Notes under the pieces: model-generated
The model's input: only the letters and a program-made list of their open reading frames with translations
What the model was told of the DNA's origin: nothing
Databases searched by the model: none
From: Pyruvatibacter sp. HU-CL02332
GTDB taxonomy: Bacteria > Pseudomonadota > Alphaproteobacteria > CGMCC-115125
Assembly: GCF_040362765.1 (NCBI RefSeq)
Contig: NZ_BAABWK010000002.1
Coordinates: 992,001 to 1,056,000 of the forward strand
Direction of reading: 5' to 3'
DNA: 64,000 bases
Part shown: piece by piece, positions 7,786 through 17,138 of the stretch
Position numbering within the stretch: the stretch's first letter is position 1
How the letters are laid out: the number at the start of each line of letters is the position of its first letter
Program-made: the position numbers and the translations under genes

Positions 7786-7980
7786 ATGAGTGCGAATACA
7801 AATATGGCCTCCTCTTCCCTCAATGCAGCATCGGCCAGCGCTAATTCAGGGTCGGCCTTCGAACGTACGGTACGTAAGGTCAAGAACATCAAAGCTGGCG
7901 ACCTGTTCATCAATGGTTTGTGGGCGGCATTTGCCATCTATGGTCTCGTTGCAACGACCAACGTCTTCCTGACCTACTAG
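7786..7980 (+). CDS. small single-pass membrane protein, function unknown
   Basis: This is a 64-residue protein. The first 22 residues are almost all Ser, Ala and Asn, followed by a basic amphipathic patch (FERTVRKVKNIKAGD). One membrane segment covers about residues 41-62 (INGLWAAFAIYGLVATTNVF). The ATG at 7786 follows a strong GGAAGGA by 8 bases. A very stable terminator begins 59 bases after the stop, so the gene forms a complete small transcription unit with an unusually long leader. Good translation signals and its own terminator argue that it is real. It has no recognisable family and no obvious partner among its neighbours. Confidence 0.7.
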   Translation: MSANTNMASSSLNAASASANSGSAFERTVRKVKNIKAGDLFINGLWAAFAIYGLVATTNVFLTY

Positions 7981-8038
7981 GTCGAAAGACGCGATCAACT
8001 AAAGTCGGGTGGCAGATTGCGTCACCGCAGAAACAAGA

Positions 8039-8079
8039 ACGGCCCGGCACGCCTTAGACAGGCGTAACCGGGCCGTTTT
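8039..8079 (+). terminator. strong intrinsic terminator
   Basis: ACGGCCCGG (8039-8047) pairs with CCGGGCCGT (8068-8076), with an inner CGCC/GGCG pairing, followed by a short T run. It ends the small membrane protein transcript. On the other strand it could also stop the GST transcript, which ends at 8115. Confidence 0.85.
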
Positions 8080-8114
8080 CAGTTCAGCATCTCTATCAGG
8101 TCTCAATTCGCCTA

Positions 8115-8726
8115 TTAGGCGGTTGCTGATGGGCGCGCCGCAACCCGGTCATACCAGGCTTTGACGTTTGGGCAGCTGTCGGGAATGGGCTGTCCTACTG
8201 ACGCACCAAACTCCAGGAAGGCGTACAGCAAGCAATCCGCGATGGTGAAGGTATCGCCAGTCAACCAGGTTTTGCCGTCGAGCTGGCCGTTGAACCATTC
8301 CTGTCCGTTGGCTGCCATGGCTTTCAAACCATCTGCCATTTCCGGGCGACAGAGAAGACGAGACTCAAACATCGCGAGACCTTCCGCAAAACGGAAGCCG
8401 TTGGCCAACGGTTCGCAGACATACAGGTCGGCTCGACGCATCCACATGCGTGTCTCCGCACGCGCCTGCGGTGTTGTACCAACCAGGTCTGACGACCCGT
8501 TCACGTCGTCGAGATACTCACAGATCGCTGTGATCTCAGCGAGATAAGATCCATCATCAAGTTCGAGGCAAGGCAACTGACCACGTGGATTGCGCGTTGA
8601 GTAGTCGCCCTGACGGTTCTCACCCGCCATAATATCCACTTCCTCAAGAGGAACGCTAAGGCCGCGCTCGGCAAGGTACATACGCACCATTTTCGGATTT
8701 GGGCCGATGGAGTTGTAGAGTTTCAT
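8115..8726 (-). CDS. glutathione S-transferase family protein
   Basis: This 203-residue cytosolic GST has an N-terminal thioredoxin-fold domain (residues 1-80: MKLYNSIGPNPKMVRMYLAE, then NPRGQLPCLEL with the cis-Pro and LAEITAICEYLDD in place of the usual ES-x-x-I-x-x-YL). A helical C-terminal domain follows with the TLADC-like cap TGDTFTIADCLLYAF. Glutathione conjugation or isomerisation of an unknown substrate is expected. The ATG at 8726 has AGGAAA upstream. An in-frame upstream start at 8798 would add 24 residues not typical of the family. It faces a shared terminator at its 3' end. Confidence 0.88.
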   Translation of the reverse strand: MKLYNSIGPNPKMVRMYLAERGLSVPLEEVDIMAGENRQGDYSTRNPRGQLPCLELDDGSYLAEITAICEYLDDVNGSSDLVGTTPQARAETRMWMRRADLYVCEPLANGFRFAEGLAMFESRLLCRPEMADGLKAMAANGQEWFNGQLDGKTWLTGDTFTIADCLLYAFLEFGASVGQPIPDSCPNVKAWYDRVAARPSATA

Positions 8727-8911
8727 GTGAGCGTTTCCTATGGAGTTTTCAGGCTGATTTTTATTTTGACGCACGCACCATAGTGTTTCTGACGCCATTC
8801 ATCCACACAGCCATCTCTCGCCTATGCAACGCTTGCGTTTGATGGAGCGGCTTGCCATTTAGGAAGTATCCACGGTCGTCTGACTGTGGCGATTGACCTT
8901 CGGGGGCGACA

Positions 8912-9295
8912 TTGCGATCTGTCATACGCGCACTCATGATCACGCTTGGATGGCTGCTGCTTATTCCGGGCCTAGTCTTTGTAGTCCTCCCTCCTCCCTT
9001 TGCGTTTGGCATCTTCATGGTGCTGCCGGGCATCGCCATTCTTGTTGCTTACTCCAAGGGTATGCGCAGACTCATACAAGCCATTCGCGCACGTTTCAGG
9101 CCTGTGGACGGCGCGCTGAAAGCAATTGAGACGCGCGTGCCCGACCTCCTCGGCCGCAGTTTAAAGCGCACGAACCCATCAGCCATTGGACGTGCCTTAC
9201 GCCAGAAAGGGCGACAGAAACGGCGGCATAAACTAGGGCACTCTGATAAAGTGATCTCAAATCCATCTGAAACGGACACACCTCCGCATGGCTGA
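8912..9295 (+). CDS. PGPGW-type two-helix membrane protein
   Basis: This 127-residue protein has two adjacent membrane segments (about residues 9-29 and 32-50). They are separated by the Pro/Gly-rich turn VLPPPFAFGIFMVLPGIAIL, typical of the PGPGW transmembrane family, followed by a basic cytoplasmic tail rich in Arg and Lys. A TTG start at 8912 is used because GGGGGCGA lies just upstream; the first in-frame ATG (8936) has no ribosome site and would shorten the first helix lead-in. The end overlaps the next gene by 8 bases, so the two are almost certainly translated together. Function is unknown. Confidence 0.7.
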   Translation: MRSVIRALMITLGWLLLIPGLVFVVLPPPFAFGIFMVLPGIAILVAYSKGMRRLIQAIRARFRPVDGALKAIETRVPDLLGRSLKRTNPSAIGRALRQKGRQKRRHKLGHSDKVISNPSETDTPPHG

Positions 9296-10196
9296 TCTAC
9301 CACTCAACAGACAGTTCGACCCTCAATATGGCAAGATGATCGAGGTAACGCCTCTGGTCCGTCGTGTTGTTGCGCCCAATGAAAGCGCGTTCACCTTCAA
9401 AGGCACCGGTACATATGTGATCGGTCGCGGCAATGTTGCCGTGATCGACCCAGGTCCACTTGACCATGGTCATGTGCAGGCCATTCTTGATGGGCTTGAG
9501 GGGGAAACGATTACCCACATTCTCATTACCCACACACACAATGACCATTCACCGGCTGCGGCTCCCCTGAAGGAAAAGACCGGCGCACCCACTTATGGTT
9601 TTGGCCCTCATGGAATGGGCGCCGGAGCGGGTGTTGCTGAAGGCGCACGCATGGATGAAGGCGGCGACATGGCCTTTACGCCTGACCATGTCATCAAGGA
9701 CGGCGATGTAATTGAGGGTGACGGCTGGACCGCCGAATGCGTGTTCACGCCCGGTCATACCTCCAACCATATGTGCTTTGGCCTGCGCGAGGAAAAGGCA
9801 CTGTTTACAGGCGACCACGTGATGGGCTGGTCAACGGCTGTGATCGCACCGCCTGACGGTGACATGGCGCAGTACATGGCCAGCCTGCGCAAACTGCTTG
9901 AACGGGACGACGAGGTCTATTACCCGACGCATGGAGCGCCGGTGACAAAGCCGCATTCACTTGTGCGCGGTTACATTACGCACCGCAAAGCGCGCGAGGC
10001 CCAAATTCTCAATCGGCTTCAAGCTGGTGACCGCACGATTACAGACATGGTGCCTGTCATGTATGCGGAAACGGACAAGCGCCTTCACCCTGCGGCAGCT
10101 CGGTCCGTTTTTGCCCACATGAAGCAGATGGCAGAAGAAGGCCGGGTCCACACAAACGGTGTCCCGGCCATCAATGGTGAGTACTGGTTGGACTAG
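9288..10196 (+). CDS. metallo-beta-lactamase-fold hydrolase (LACTB2-like)
   Basis: This 302-residue protein has the zinc-binding HTHNDH motif (ITHTHNDHSPAAAPL), a second His in FTPGHTSNHMCF, an Asp in LFTGDHVMGWS, and a final His in YPTHGAPV, so the dinuclear site is complete. A winged-helix-like C-terminal region (ITDMVPVMYAETDKRLHPAA, residues ~245-300) matches the extra domain of LACTB2-type hydrolases. Those act on RNA or on thioesters; the substrate here is unknown. The ATG overlaps the end of the membrane protein gene by 8 bases (translational coupling). It converges with the DUF1499 gene, 9 bp away. Confidence 0.85.
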   Translation: MADLPLNRQFDPQYGKMIEVTPLVRRVVAPNESAFTFKGTGTYVIGRGNVAVIDPGPLDHGHVQAILDGLEGETITHILITHTHNDHSPAAAPLKEKTGAPTYGFGPHGMGAGAGVAEGARMDEGGDMAFTPDHVIKDGDVIEGDGWTAECVFTPGHTSNHMCFGLREEKALFTGDHVMGWSTAVIAPPDGDMAQYMASLRKLLERDDEVYYPTHGAPVTKPHSLVRGYITHRKAREAQILNRLQAGDRTITDMVPVMYAETDKRLHPAAARSVFAHMKQMAEEGRVHTNGVPAINGEYWLD

Positions 10197-10205
10197 GTCT
10201 TCTGG

Positions 10206-10964
10206 TTACGACCCAAGCTTGCCCTGCAATGCCTGCATGTACGCATCGATGCGGGCAGCATTTTTGCCAAGGTCCGAAATGCCGATGCGGCTGACTGACC
10301 GCATATCAACCAGTGTGCGCTCGGGACCGTCGTCGGCAATGCGGATGACGATGTCGTCCTTGAAGCCAAACAGCAACGTGGTGTCGGTCGCTTCTATGCG
10401 ACCGGGTTCGCCATTCTCGGGCTCGTCGGCATCAGCAACGTCCCAGCCTTGCGCATTTGCTACATCGAGCGCAGCTTCAAACACGGTGGCAATGTCGTCA
10501 GCCACTACGAGCGTCTGAAGTTGCGGGTACGCTTCGCGCTGGAGATCAGCGAGATTTGCCGGATTGGCGCGGTCCAATGGATTGCTGTCGTCGCCACGCA
10601 AAGCCACGGCAGAAACAAACTCAGGCGGGTTTTCAAGGTCAGTCGTGATGTCGTGAATTTGCGGTGCAGAACCGTTGGTCAGGGCATTGCTGATTGGAAA
10701 TGCGAGGATGGCGACACCAAGAACGGCAGCCAAGGCCGCCTGTCCCATTCCCGGCTTGCCCATCAGGCCGCGGATGATACCGATCAGGCCCAGAACCACG
10801 CCAACCGCTACAATCAGAAGACCGCCGGCAGCGCCAAAGAACCCCAATCGGCCATCCACTATCCCCAGGCGACCAATCAGCATTGCAAGAACTGAAACCA
10901 CTACACCGGCTATGACCAGTCGTACAGCAAGGCTCGCAAGCCGCGAACGTGTGTTGTCACTCAT
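10206..10964 (-). CDS. DUF1499 family membrane protein
   Basis: This is a 252-residue protein. Three membrane segments lie in the first 110 residues (about 13-33, 40-64 and 75-95), followed by a soluble DUF1499 domain (about 105-250). Family hallmarks visible are LENPPEFV near the domain start, AYPQLQTLVV, FGFKDDIVIRI and DMRSVSRIGISDLGKNAARI. DUF1499 is common in alphaproteobacteria and has no proven function. The 105 bp upstream contains short inverted repeats but no convincing promoter. The acyl-CoA ligase gene ends upstream on the same strand. Confidence 0.85.
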   Translation of the reverse strand: MSDNTRSRLASLAVRLVIAGVVVSVLAMLIGRLGIVDGRLGFFGAAGGLLIVAVGVVLGLIGIIRGLMGKPGMGQAALAAVLGVAILAFPISNALTNGSAPQIHDITTDLENPPEFVSAVALRGDDSNPLDRANPANLADLQREAYPQLQTLVVADDIATVFEAALDVANAQGWDVADADEPENGEPGRIEATDTTLLFGFKDDIVIRIADDGPERTLVDMRSVSRIGISDLGKNAARIDAYMQALQGKLGS

Positions 10965-11069
10965 TATCCACGTATCAGGACCTAACGTCCTGCCCCCTTC
11001 GCGCTGCCCCAGCGCTTGTTGTCGGCGTGTTCCGGCCCAGCCTAAATGCTGAGCCGGCGAGAGGCGTAG

Positions 11070-12722
11070 CTACTCAGCTGCGCCCTTTTTGAGATCGGAT
11101 GTTGGTAGCACGTAGTCCTTGAAGGTCTTGCGCAGTGCCAGCTTCTGGATCTTGCCTGTGGCGGTGTGCGGGATTTCATCCACGAAGGCCACGTCATCCG
11201 GCATCCACCACTTGGCAATCTTGCCTTCCATGTAGCCGAGAATGTCTTCCTTGGTCGGCGATTTTCCTTCGGCAGGAATGATGATCAGCAATGGACGTTC
11301 GTCCCACTTGGGATGAACCACACCAATCACAGCAGCTTCCTGTACGTCGGGGTGACCTACGGCAACATTCTCAAGTTCGATCGACGAAATCCATTCGCCG
11401 CCGGACTTGATAACGTCCTTGGCGCGATCCGTGATGTTCATGAAGCCTTCGGCATCGATGGTTGCGACGTCACCGGTGTCAAACCAGCCGTCCTCATCCA
11501 GAATGTTGCCGCCCTCACCCTTGAGGTATGAACCGGAGATAGCAGGACCGCGCACCATCAGGTGGCCAAATGCCACGCCATCACGGGGAAGCTCCTTGCC
11601 GTCGTCATCGGTGATTTTCATTTCCACCGAATAGATCGGACGTCCCTGCTTCACTTTGATGTCGATCTGCTTATCAAGCGGCAGATCTTCCATGCCAGCC
11701 TTCAGCGACCCAAGTGTGCCCATGGGCGACAGCTCGGTCATGCCCCAGGCATGGAACACCTGCACATCGAACTCTTTCTCAAACGCTTCAATCATGAAGC
11801 GCGGTGCGGCAGAGCCACCGATGACAACGCGATTAAGTGCAGGCAGTTTCTTGCCCTCAGCCTGCAGGTACTGCAGCAGCATCAGCCAGACGGTTGGTAC
11901 AGCAGCGGTGATGCTGACCTTTTCGGTATCGAGCAACTCAAAGATGCTCTCGCCATCCATGTTAGCGCCAGGCATCACCAGCTTGGCACCGGAAGCTGGA
12001 GCAGCGAATGCAATGCCCCAGGCATTGGCGTGGAACATGGGCACCACAGGCAGTACATTGTCGACTGAACGCATGCCGATGGCATCGGGATTGTTCACGG
12101 CCATGGAGTGCAGCACATTCGAGCGATGTGAATAGAGAACGCCCTTCGGGTTCCCCGTTGTGCCGGACGTATAGCAAAGTCCGCATGCGTCGTTTTCATC
12201 AACCTGTGCCCAGGTGAAGTCATCTGAGTTGGCGTTGATCAGAGTTTCATAGCAATGCGCATTCTTGAGCTTGGTCTCAGGCATCTTGTCTTCATCACAC
12301 ATGATGATGACGTGCTCGAGCTTCGGAAGTTGATCTTCGATGCCTTCGATGATCGGCACGAAAGTCAGATCGACGAAAATGATCCGGTCTTCGGCATGGT
12401 TGGCAATGTAAACCAACTGCTCCGGGAACAGGCGTGGGTTAAGTGTATGGCAAACGGCGCCCATGCCCATGATGCCGTACCAGGCTTCAAGGTGGCGGTC
12501 CGTGTTCCATGCCATGGTGGCAATCACGTCGCCCTGCTTCATACCAAGGCCGGTCAGCGCATTTGCAATCTTCTTGGACCGCGAATGCACCTGCTTGTAG
12601 GTCGAGCGACGGATCGGACCTTCAACAGACCGCGTCACAATTTCCCGGTCGCCGTGATACAGCGCTGCGTGATCAATGATTGAGTGGACCAGAAGCGGCC
12701 AGTCCTGCATCAAACCCTTCAT
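11070..12722 (-). CDS. AMP-forming fatty acyl-CoA ligase (AlkK-like)
   Basis: This 550-residue adenylate-forming enzyme activates medium/long-chain fatty acids to acyl-CoA. The nucleotide-binding loop is [18 protein letters not shown]. Adenylate contacts are [10 protein letters not shown] and [11 protein letters not shown], the hinge is in [17 protein letters not shown], and the C-terminal catalytic Lys lies in [17 protein letters not shown]. The overall pattern (no TM anchor, ~550 aa, MFHANAWG) matches the AlkK/medium-chain ligase group. It is monocistronic, with 227 bp separating it from the divergent amidase gene. Together with the crotonases and acyl-CoA dehydrogenase in this window it fits a fatty-acid-degrading lifestyle. 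Confidence 0.92.
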   Translation of the reverse strand: MKGLMQDWPLLVHSIIDHAALYHGDREIVTRSVEGPIRRSTYKQVHSRSKKIANALTGLGMKQGDVIATMAWNTDRHLEAWYGIMGMGAVCHTLNPRLFPEQLVYIANHAEDRIIFVDLTFVPIIEGIEDQLPKLEHVIIMCDEDKMPETKLKNAHCYETLINANSDDFTWAQVDENDACGLCYTSGTTGNPKGVLYSHRSNVLHSMAVNNPDAIGMRSVDNVLPVVPMFHANAWGIAFAAPASGAKLVMPGANMDGESIFELLDTEKVSITAAVPTVWLMLLQYLQAEGKKLPALNRVVIGGSAAPRFMIEAFEKEFDVQVFHAWGMTELSPMGTLGSLKAGMEDLPLDKQIDIKVKQGRPIYSVEMKITDDDGKELPRDGVAFGHLMVRGPAISGSYLKGEGGNILDEDGWFDTGDVATIDAEGFMNITDRAKDVIKSGGEWISSIELENVAVGHPDVQEAAVIGVVHPKWDERPLLIIIPAEGKSPTKEDILGYMEGKIAKWWMPDDVAFVDEIPHTATGKIQKLALRKTFKDYVLPTSDLKKGAAE

Positions 12723-12949
12723 GGGGTAGTCTCCCTGTTTTCCGGCCTCGCGTGGCTATGCCCGCGCGCCTTAATTGATTGCATGGTCTTTTTGAGTGCC
12801 GCATGGTGGCGGCCCGACATTTGGCCGTACTTTAGGCGAGGCGGGCCTGAGGCTCAACGCGGCAATCACCTTGGATTGCACAAAATAGCTAAGGGCTTTG
12901 CACAAAGTTCAGCGGCAAAAACATATATGAATCAAGAGGAAGACCGCCG

Positions 12950-14410
12950 ATGAGCGATATTACCTTCGCGCCGGCCCATGTTCTGGCCGCCATGATCAGA
13001 CGACGCGAGATTTCATCGGTAGAGCTGCTGGATCATCTCATCAGCCGCTACAACACCCACAACCCGGCTCTCAACGCGATAGTTGCCACGGATTTCGAGC
13101 GGGCACTGGCGCAGGCCGAAGAGGCGGACCACGCCCTCTCACGTGGTGACATCTGGGGCCCGTATCATGGCGTGCCGATGACCATTAAAGATGCGCTGGA
13201 AACAGAGGGGCTGGTTACCACTGGGGGTGCCACGGATTTTGCCTCTCATATTCCAGATCGGGATGCTGACGCTGTTGCTCGCATCAAGGCCGCGGGCGCA
13301 ATTGTCTTTGGCAAAACCAACGTGCCGTTCTTCTCTGGTGATCTGCAGAGCTACAACGAGGTGTACGGAACGACCAACAACCCCTGGGATGTGACGCGCG
13401 GCCCAGGGGGGTCATCCGGCGGCGCTGCGGCGGCACTGGCTGCCGGCCTGACACCCCTTGAAATCGGCTCAGACATCGGTGGGTCAATCCGCACGCCATC
13501 GCATCTGTGCGGTGTCTTTGGTCACAAGCCGAGTTTCAACCTCGTGTCAAAACGTGGCCATGTGCCCGGCGTGCCTGGCGCACTCTTCACCGGTGACCTT
13601 TCTGTTGTTGGCCCAATGGGACGCTCGGCGCGCGATCTTGAGATTGCTCTTTCGATGATCATGGGCCCGGATGATTTTGACAGCGTTGGCATGGCACCAG
13701 CTCTCCCGGAGCCACGTGCGCGAGACCCACGCGAACTTACCATCTCCACCTGGTTTGATGATCCCTACTGCCCGGTTGAATCCGAGAACGTCAAAATCAT
13801 GGAGCGCGCCGCTGACGCTCTTGAGCAGGCCGGTGCAACAATCCATCGCGATGCCCGCCCGGATCTCTCCTTTGGCGAGGCCTTTGAAGTCTATGCGACG
13901 CTGCTGAACGGAGGGACTACCCGAGGCTTCCCGCCGCGTGTTCTTGAACGCCTACGCGAAACAGCCAAGACGCTGGACCCTGACGACAAATCCCATCAGG
14001 CCATGCAGGCGCGTGGGGCCACACTCAGCTATCATGAATGGCTGGTGTGGAAAGAAGTCCAGGCGCAGATGCGCGCCAAGTGGGCTCGCTTCTTTGAAAC
14101 CTATGATGCCGTACTCATGGCTGTCGCGCCGGTTTCAGCCTTCCCGCATGATCAACAATCCAATTTTCACAACCGCACACTGACAGTGAATGGGCAGGAC
14201 CGCCCCTATCTTGATCTTGTGAGCTGGTCAGGGTTGCCGCTTGTTTCCTATCTTCCAGGAACCGCGGTTCCGGTTGGCCGGACAGACGCTGGGTTGCCCG
14301 TTGGCATTCAGGTCGTTGGTCCCTATCTGGAAGACTTCACCACAATTGCCATCGGCAGCATGCTTGAGCGCGAGCTTGGCGGGTTTGTGGCACCGCCCAA
14401 CTTTGCCTGA
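12950..14410 (+). CDS. amidase signature family hydrolase
   Basis: This 486-residue amidase carries the Ser-cisSer-Lys triad: Lys in MTIKDALETEG, cis-Ser in GGSSGGAAAAL, and nucleophile Ser in DIGGSIRTPSHLCGVFG. It hydrolyses an amide or possibly an ester. The stand-alone gene lacks gatB/gatC neighbours, so it is not the tRNA-dependent amidotransferase subunit. The ATG at 12950 follows AAGAGGAAGA within 20 bases. The next gene (DUF6614) starts 41 bp downstream and is probably cotranscribed. The substrate is unknown. Confidence 0.9.
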   Translation: MSDITFAPAHVLAAMIRRREISSVELLDHLISRYNTHNPALNAIVATDFERALAQAEEADHALSRGDIWGPYHGVPMTIKDALETEGLVTTGGATDFASHIPDRDADAVARIKAAGAIVFGKTNVPFFSGDLQSYNEVYGTTNNPWDVTRGPGGSSGGAAAALAAGLTPLEIGSDIGGSIRTPSHLCGVFGHKPSFNLVSKRGHVPGVPGALFTGDLSVVGPMGRSARDLEIALSMIMGPDDFDSVGMAPALPEPRARDPRELTISTWFDDPYCPVESENVKIMERAADALEQAGATIHRDARPDLSFGEAFEVYATLLNGGTTRGFPPRVLERLRETAKTLDPDDKSHQAMQARGATLSYHEWLVWKEVQAQMRAKWARFFETYDAVLMAVAPVSAFPHDQQSNFHNRTLTVNGQDRPYLDLVSWSGLPLVSYLPGTAVPVGRTDAGLPVGIQVVGPYLEDFTTIAIGSMLERELGGFVAPPNFA

Positions 14411-14451
14411 TTGCCAGCATCGTGGCCGGAACGTTTTGGAGAGTATGAGAC

Positions 14452-14802
14452 GTGGATATCTATCACGGATTTTTTAACCTCACCGATGGTCAATCCGACA
14501 TAGAATTTGCGGACGACCTTGCAGGCTTCATGTCTTATCTCAAAGCCGAAGGCAGGATTGAGGGCTGGCGGCTGATGCGCCGTAAACTCGGCCTCGGCCC
14601 CAAAGAGATGGGTGAGTTCCATTTGATGATTGAGGTTACGGGCCTTGCTCAACTGGATGACGCCTTCACCCATGTATCCGGCCGTGCGGGCGACGTCGAA
14701 GGAAAGCATGCAGCAGTCAATCAGAAGATCGCTGGCATTACATTTGCGCTCTATCGCGATTTTCCCGACCAACACCGCACGCGCGGTGAAGAGAAGTTTT
14801 AG
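14452..14802 (+). CDS. DUF6614 family small protein
   Basis: This 116-residue soluble protein begins MDIYHGFFNLTDG and contains GWRLMRRKLGLGP and EFHLMIEVTGLAQLDDAF, which I associate with the DUF6614 family found in alphaproteobacteria. The pattern suggests a dimeric alpha-beta barrel-like fold. The GTG start at 14452 follows GGAGAG by 8 bases, and no in-frame ATG gives the conserved N terminus. It is likely cotranscribed with the amidase and lies 3 bp from the stop of the convergent SDR. Function is unknown. Confidence 0.7.
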   Translation: MDIYHGFFNLTDGQSDIEFADDLAGFMSYLKAEGRIEGWRLMRRKLGLGPKEMGEFHLMIEVTGLAQLDDAFTHVSGRAGDVEGKHAAVNQKIAGITFALYRDFPDQHRTRGEEKF

Positions 14803-14805
14803 GAT

Positions 14806-15618
14806 CTAGGCGTCCGCGGGAAATCCTGCCCACAAGGCTGAAACTGTCTCATCAAACTTTCCGCGTGTGCTCGCGTCTGGCACCACGCAATGAGGCTCGT
14901 TGGCCTCAATGGAGGCAATTGCACGAGCTGCCACATGCTCGACGGTCATTCCTTCATCCCGCCAGTAAGCCCCCGCTTCTTCGGGCTGATGGCGGGCACC
15001 ACCGAAGCGCTCAGGGCGCGAGCGTGCCGCATCCCATATCCGCGTGTTCACAAGTCCTGGATAGATCGTTGTCACGCCAATGCCCTTGGGCTCCAGTTCT
15101 GCCCGCACTCCCTCGGCAAGACCGGCCATGGCCTTCTTGCTGCCACCATAGGCGGCAAGGCCTTCATCCAGTGGGGCAAGGCATGCTGACGACGCAGTGA
15201 AGGCTACATGGCGCGGACCCTCGGTTTCAATCATGGCAGGCGCAAATGCGCGGGCGGTGTTGATTGGTCCGAGCACATTCACATTTAGCAGCCAGTCGAC
15301 CGCACGTTCGGACGCGCCAACATAGCCGCCGCCAATGCCCACGCCAGCATTGATGATAAGGAGTGCGACAGCCCCAAGATCATCCTCAATCTTTTGAGCA
15401 GCATCGGAGAGGCTTTTGCGGTCCGTCACGTCAGCTGCCACAGCCAACGATTTGACGCCTAGACCCTGAACGGCATCAGCCGTTGCCTGGGCCTTCTCCT
15501 CCAGAACATCAAGCACGGCAACATTGACGCCTGCCCGACCAAGCTCCAGCGCGAAGGCCGCACCGATACCATCTGCGCCCCCGGTGATGACGGCGGTCAG
15601 CCCTTTGAAACGCGACAT
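14806..15618 (-). CDS. short-chain dehydrogenase/reductase (SDR)
   Basis: This 270-residue classical SDR has the nucleotide-binding TGGADGIGAAF motif near the start, an acidic residue after beta-2 (VLDVLEE) favouring NAD(H), NAG in IINAGVGIG, catalytic Ser in FTASSACLAPLD, and YGGSKKA with the Tyr-x3-Lys pair. The specific alcohol or ketone substrate cannot be deduced. The ATG at 15618 follows AGGAGA; a start 7 codons earlier lies upstream of that site. It is divergent from the class III aminotransferase, 131 bp apart. Confidence 0.88.
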   Translation of the reverse strand: MSRFKGLTAVITGGADGIGAAFALELGRAGVNVAVLDVLEEKAQATADAVQGLGVKSLAVAADVTDRKSLSDAAQKIEDDLGAVALLIINAGVGIGGGYVGASERAVDWLLNVNVLGPINTARAFAPAMIETEGPRHVAFTASSACLAPLDEGLAAYGGSKKAMAGLAEGVRAELEPKGIGVTTIYPGLVNTRIWDAARSRPERFGGARHQPEEAGAYWRDEGMTVEHVAARAIASIEANEPHCVVPDASTRGKFDETVSALWAGFPADA

Positions 15619-15749
15619 GGACAGCTCTCCTGCTTGCATGACCTTTGGTCACATATGGGATCGAGATTACCACAGACAAGCTTTTGACTTGTCGCGGTGC
15701 AGCGTTGCTAACTATGTCCGACTCTCACACATGAGATGAGGAACGGGAC

Positions 15750-17135
15750 ATGGACCTTACCAACGCGCAGATGCGCGACATTGAAACTCTTATCCACCCC
15801 TATACCAACCTGGATGCCTTTCGACAGACAGGGCCTGTCGTCATGGAGCGTGGTGAGGGCATCCATGTGTGGGATACCAACGGCAAGCAGTACATCGAGG
15901 GCTTGTCTGGTCTGTGGTGCACGTCCCTTGGCTACAATGAACAGGAGTTGGTTGATGCTGCCATGGAGCAGTTCAGCACTCTGCCCTTCACGCATACCTT
16001 TGCCGGCAAGAGCCATGAGCGCGCGATTGAGCTTGCGGAGATGCTCAAGGAAATAGCGCCGCATGATGCCTCTAAAGTCCTGTTCTGCGGGTCCGGCTCG
16101 GAAGCCAATGATCAACAGATCAAGCTGGTCTGGTACTACAACAATGCGCTGGGACGCACGGCCAAGAAGAAAATCATTTCGCGCAAACGGGCCTATCACG
16201 GGGTAACCGTCGCGACCGCCAGCCTTACAGGCCTGCCTGCGAACCAGATGGATTTTGACCTGCCTATTGACCGCATCCATCACGTTAATTGCCCGTTCGC
16301 TTATCGAGAGGCGGAGCCTGGCGAAACAGATGACCAGTTTACAGATCGCCTGGCCGTCGAGCTGGATGAGTATATTCAGCGTGAAGGTCCCGACACTGTT
16401 GCCGCCTTCATCGCGGAACCGATTCAGGGCGCAGGTGGTGTGCTCCTGCCAGCGGAAGGCTACTTCCCCAAAATTCAGAAGGTGCTCAACAAGTACGATG
16501 TGTATCTGATTGCAGATGAAGTCATCTGCGGGTTCGGGCGTACCGGTGAAATGTTCGGGTCGCAGACCTTCGACATGAAGCCTGACACGATCTCTGTCGC
16601 GAAGGCTCTCTCATCTGCCTATCTGCCAATTGGCGCAATTACGGTTGGCGAGGATATGTACCAGGCGATGCTGGATGAAAGCCGGAAGATCGGCGTGTTT
16701 GGCCACGGCTTCACCTACACAGCTCACCCCGTATGCGCTGCCGTCGCCATCAAGACGCTGGAGATCTACAAGAAACGCAACATTGTCGGCCACGTGCAAA
16801 GGGTTGCTCCTGTCTTTGAAGGGCGATTTGCAAAGCTGGCGGATCATCCGCTTGTTGGTGATGCGCGTGCGAAAGGTCTTATCGGCGCCGTCGAGATTGT
16901 TGCAGACAAGAGTACAAAGCGCGCTTTCGATGCTTCCTTGAAGGTCGGTGCTGCGTGCCAGGCATTTGCTGAATCAGAAGGCCTCATCACCCGCGCACTT
17001 GGTGGTGACATCGTGGCTCTATGCCCGCCCCTCATCATCAAGGAAGACGAGATCAATGAGGTGTTTGACCGGCTCGAGCGCGCGATTGATGCCACTGAAC
17101 ACTGGGTCACCAAGGAAGGCCTGCGATCCGCATGA
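15750..17135 (+). CDS. class III PLP-dependent aminotransferase (omega-transaminase type)
   Basis: This 461-residue enzyme transfers an amino group between an amine or omega-amino acid and a keto acid. Landmarks are GLSGLWCTSLGY, FCGSGSEANDQQIKL (PLP phosphate site), KRAYHGVTVATASLTG, AEPIQGAGGVLLP, and IADEVICGFGRTGEMFG with the Asp that holds the pyridine nitrogen. The Schiff-base Lys is in SVAKALSSAYLPIG. Length and motifs fit the beta-alanine/putrescine-pyruvate transaminase group. The ATG at 15750 follows GAGGAACGGGAC. It converges with an SDR gene 3 bp downstream. Possible substrates include taurine, beta-alanine or putrescine, and none is singled out. Confidence 0.9.
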   Translation: MDLTNAQMRDIETLIHPYTNLDAFRQTGPVVMERGEGIHVWDTNGKQYIEGLSGLWCTSLGYNEQELVDAAMEQFSTLPFTHTFAGKSHERAIELAEMLKEIAPHDASKVLFCGSGSEANDQQIKLVWYYNNALGRTAKKKIISRKRAYHGVTVATASLTGLPANQMDFDLPIDRIHHVNCPFAYREAEPGETDDQFTDRLAVELDEYIQREGPDTVAAFIAEPIQGAGGVLLPAEGYFPKIQKVLNKYDVYLIADEVICGFGRTGEMFGSQTFDMKPDTISVAKALSSAYLPIGAITVGEDMYQAMLDESRKIGVFGHGFTYTAHPVCAAVAIKTLEIYKKRNIVGHVQRVAPVFEGRFAKLADHPLVGDARAKGLIGAVEIVADKSTKRAFDASLKVGAACQAFAESEGLITRALGGDIVALCPPLIIKEDEINEVFDRLERAIDATEHWVTKEGLRSA

Positions 17136-17138
17136 TGG

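Noticed and set aside
7491-7937. A 148-codon minus-strand frame covering the leader and the small membrane protein
   Set aside because: No ribosome site, no domain, and it runs through the hairpins of the leader. The plus-strand 64-residue gene has much better signals.
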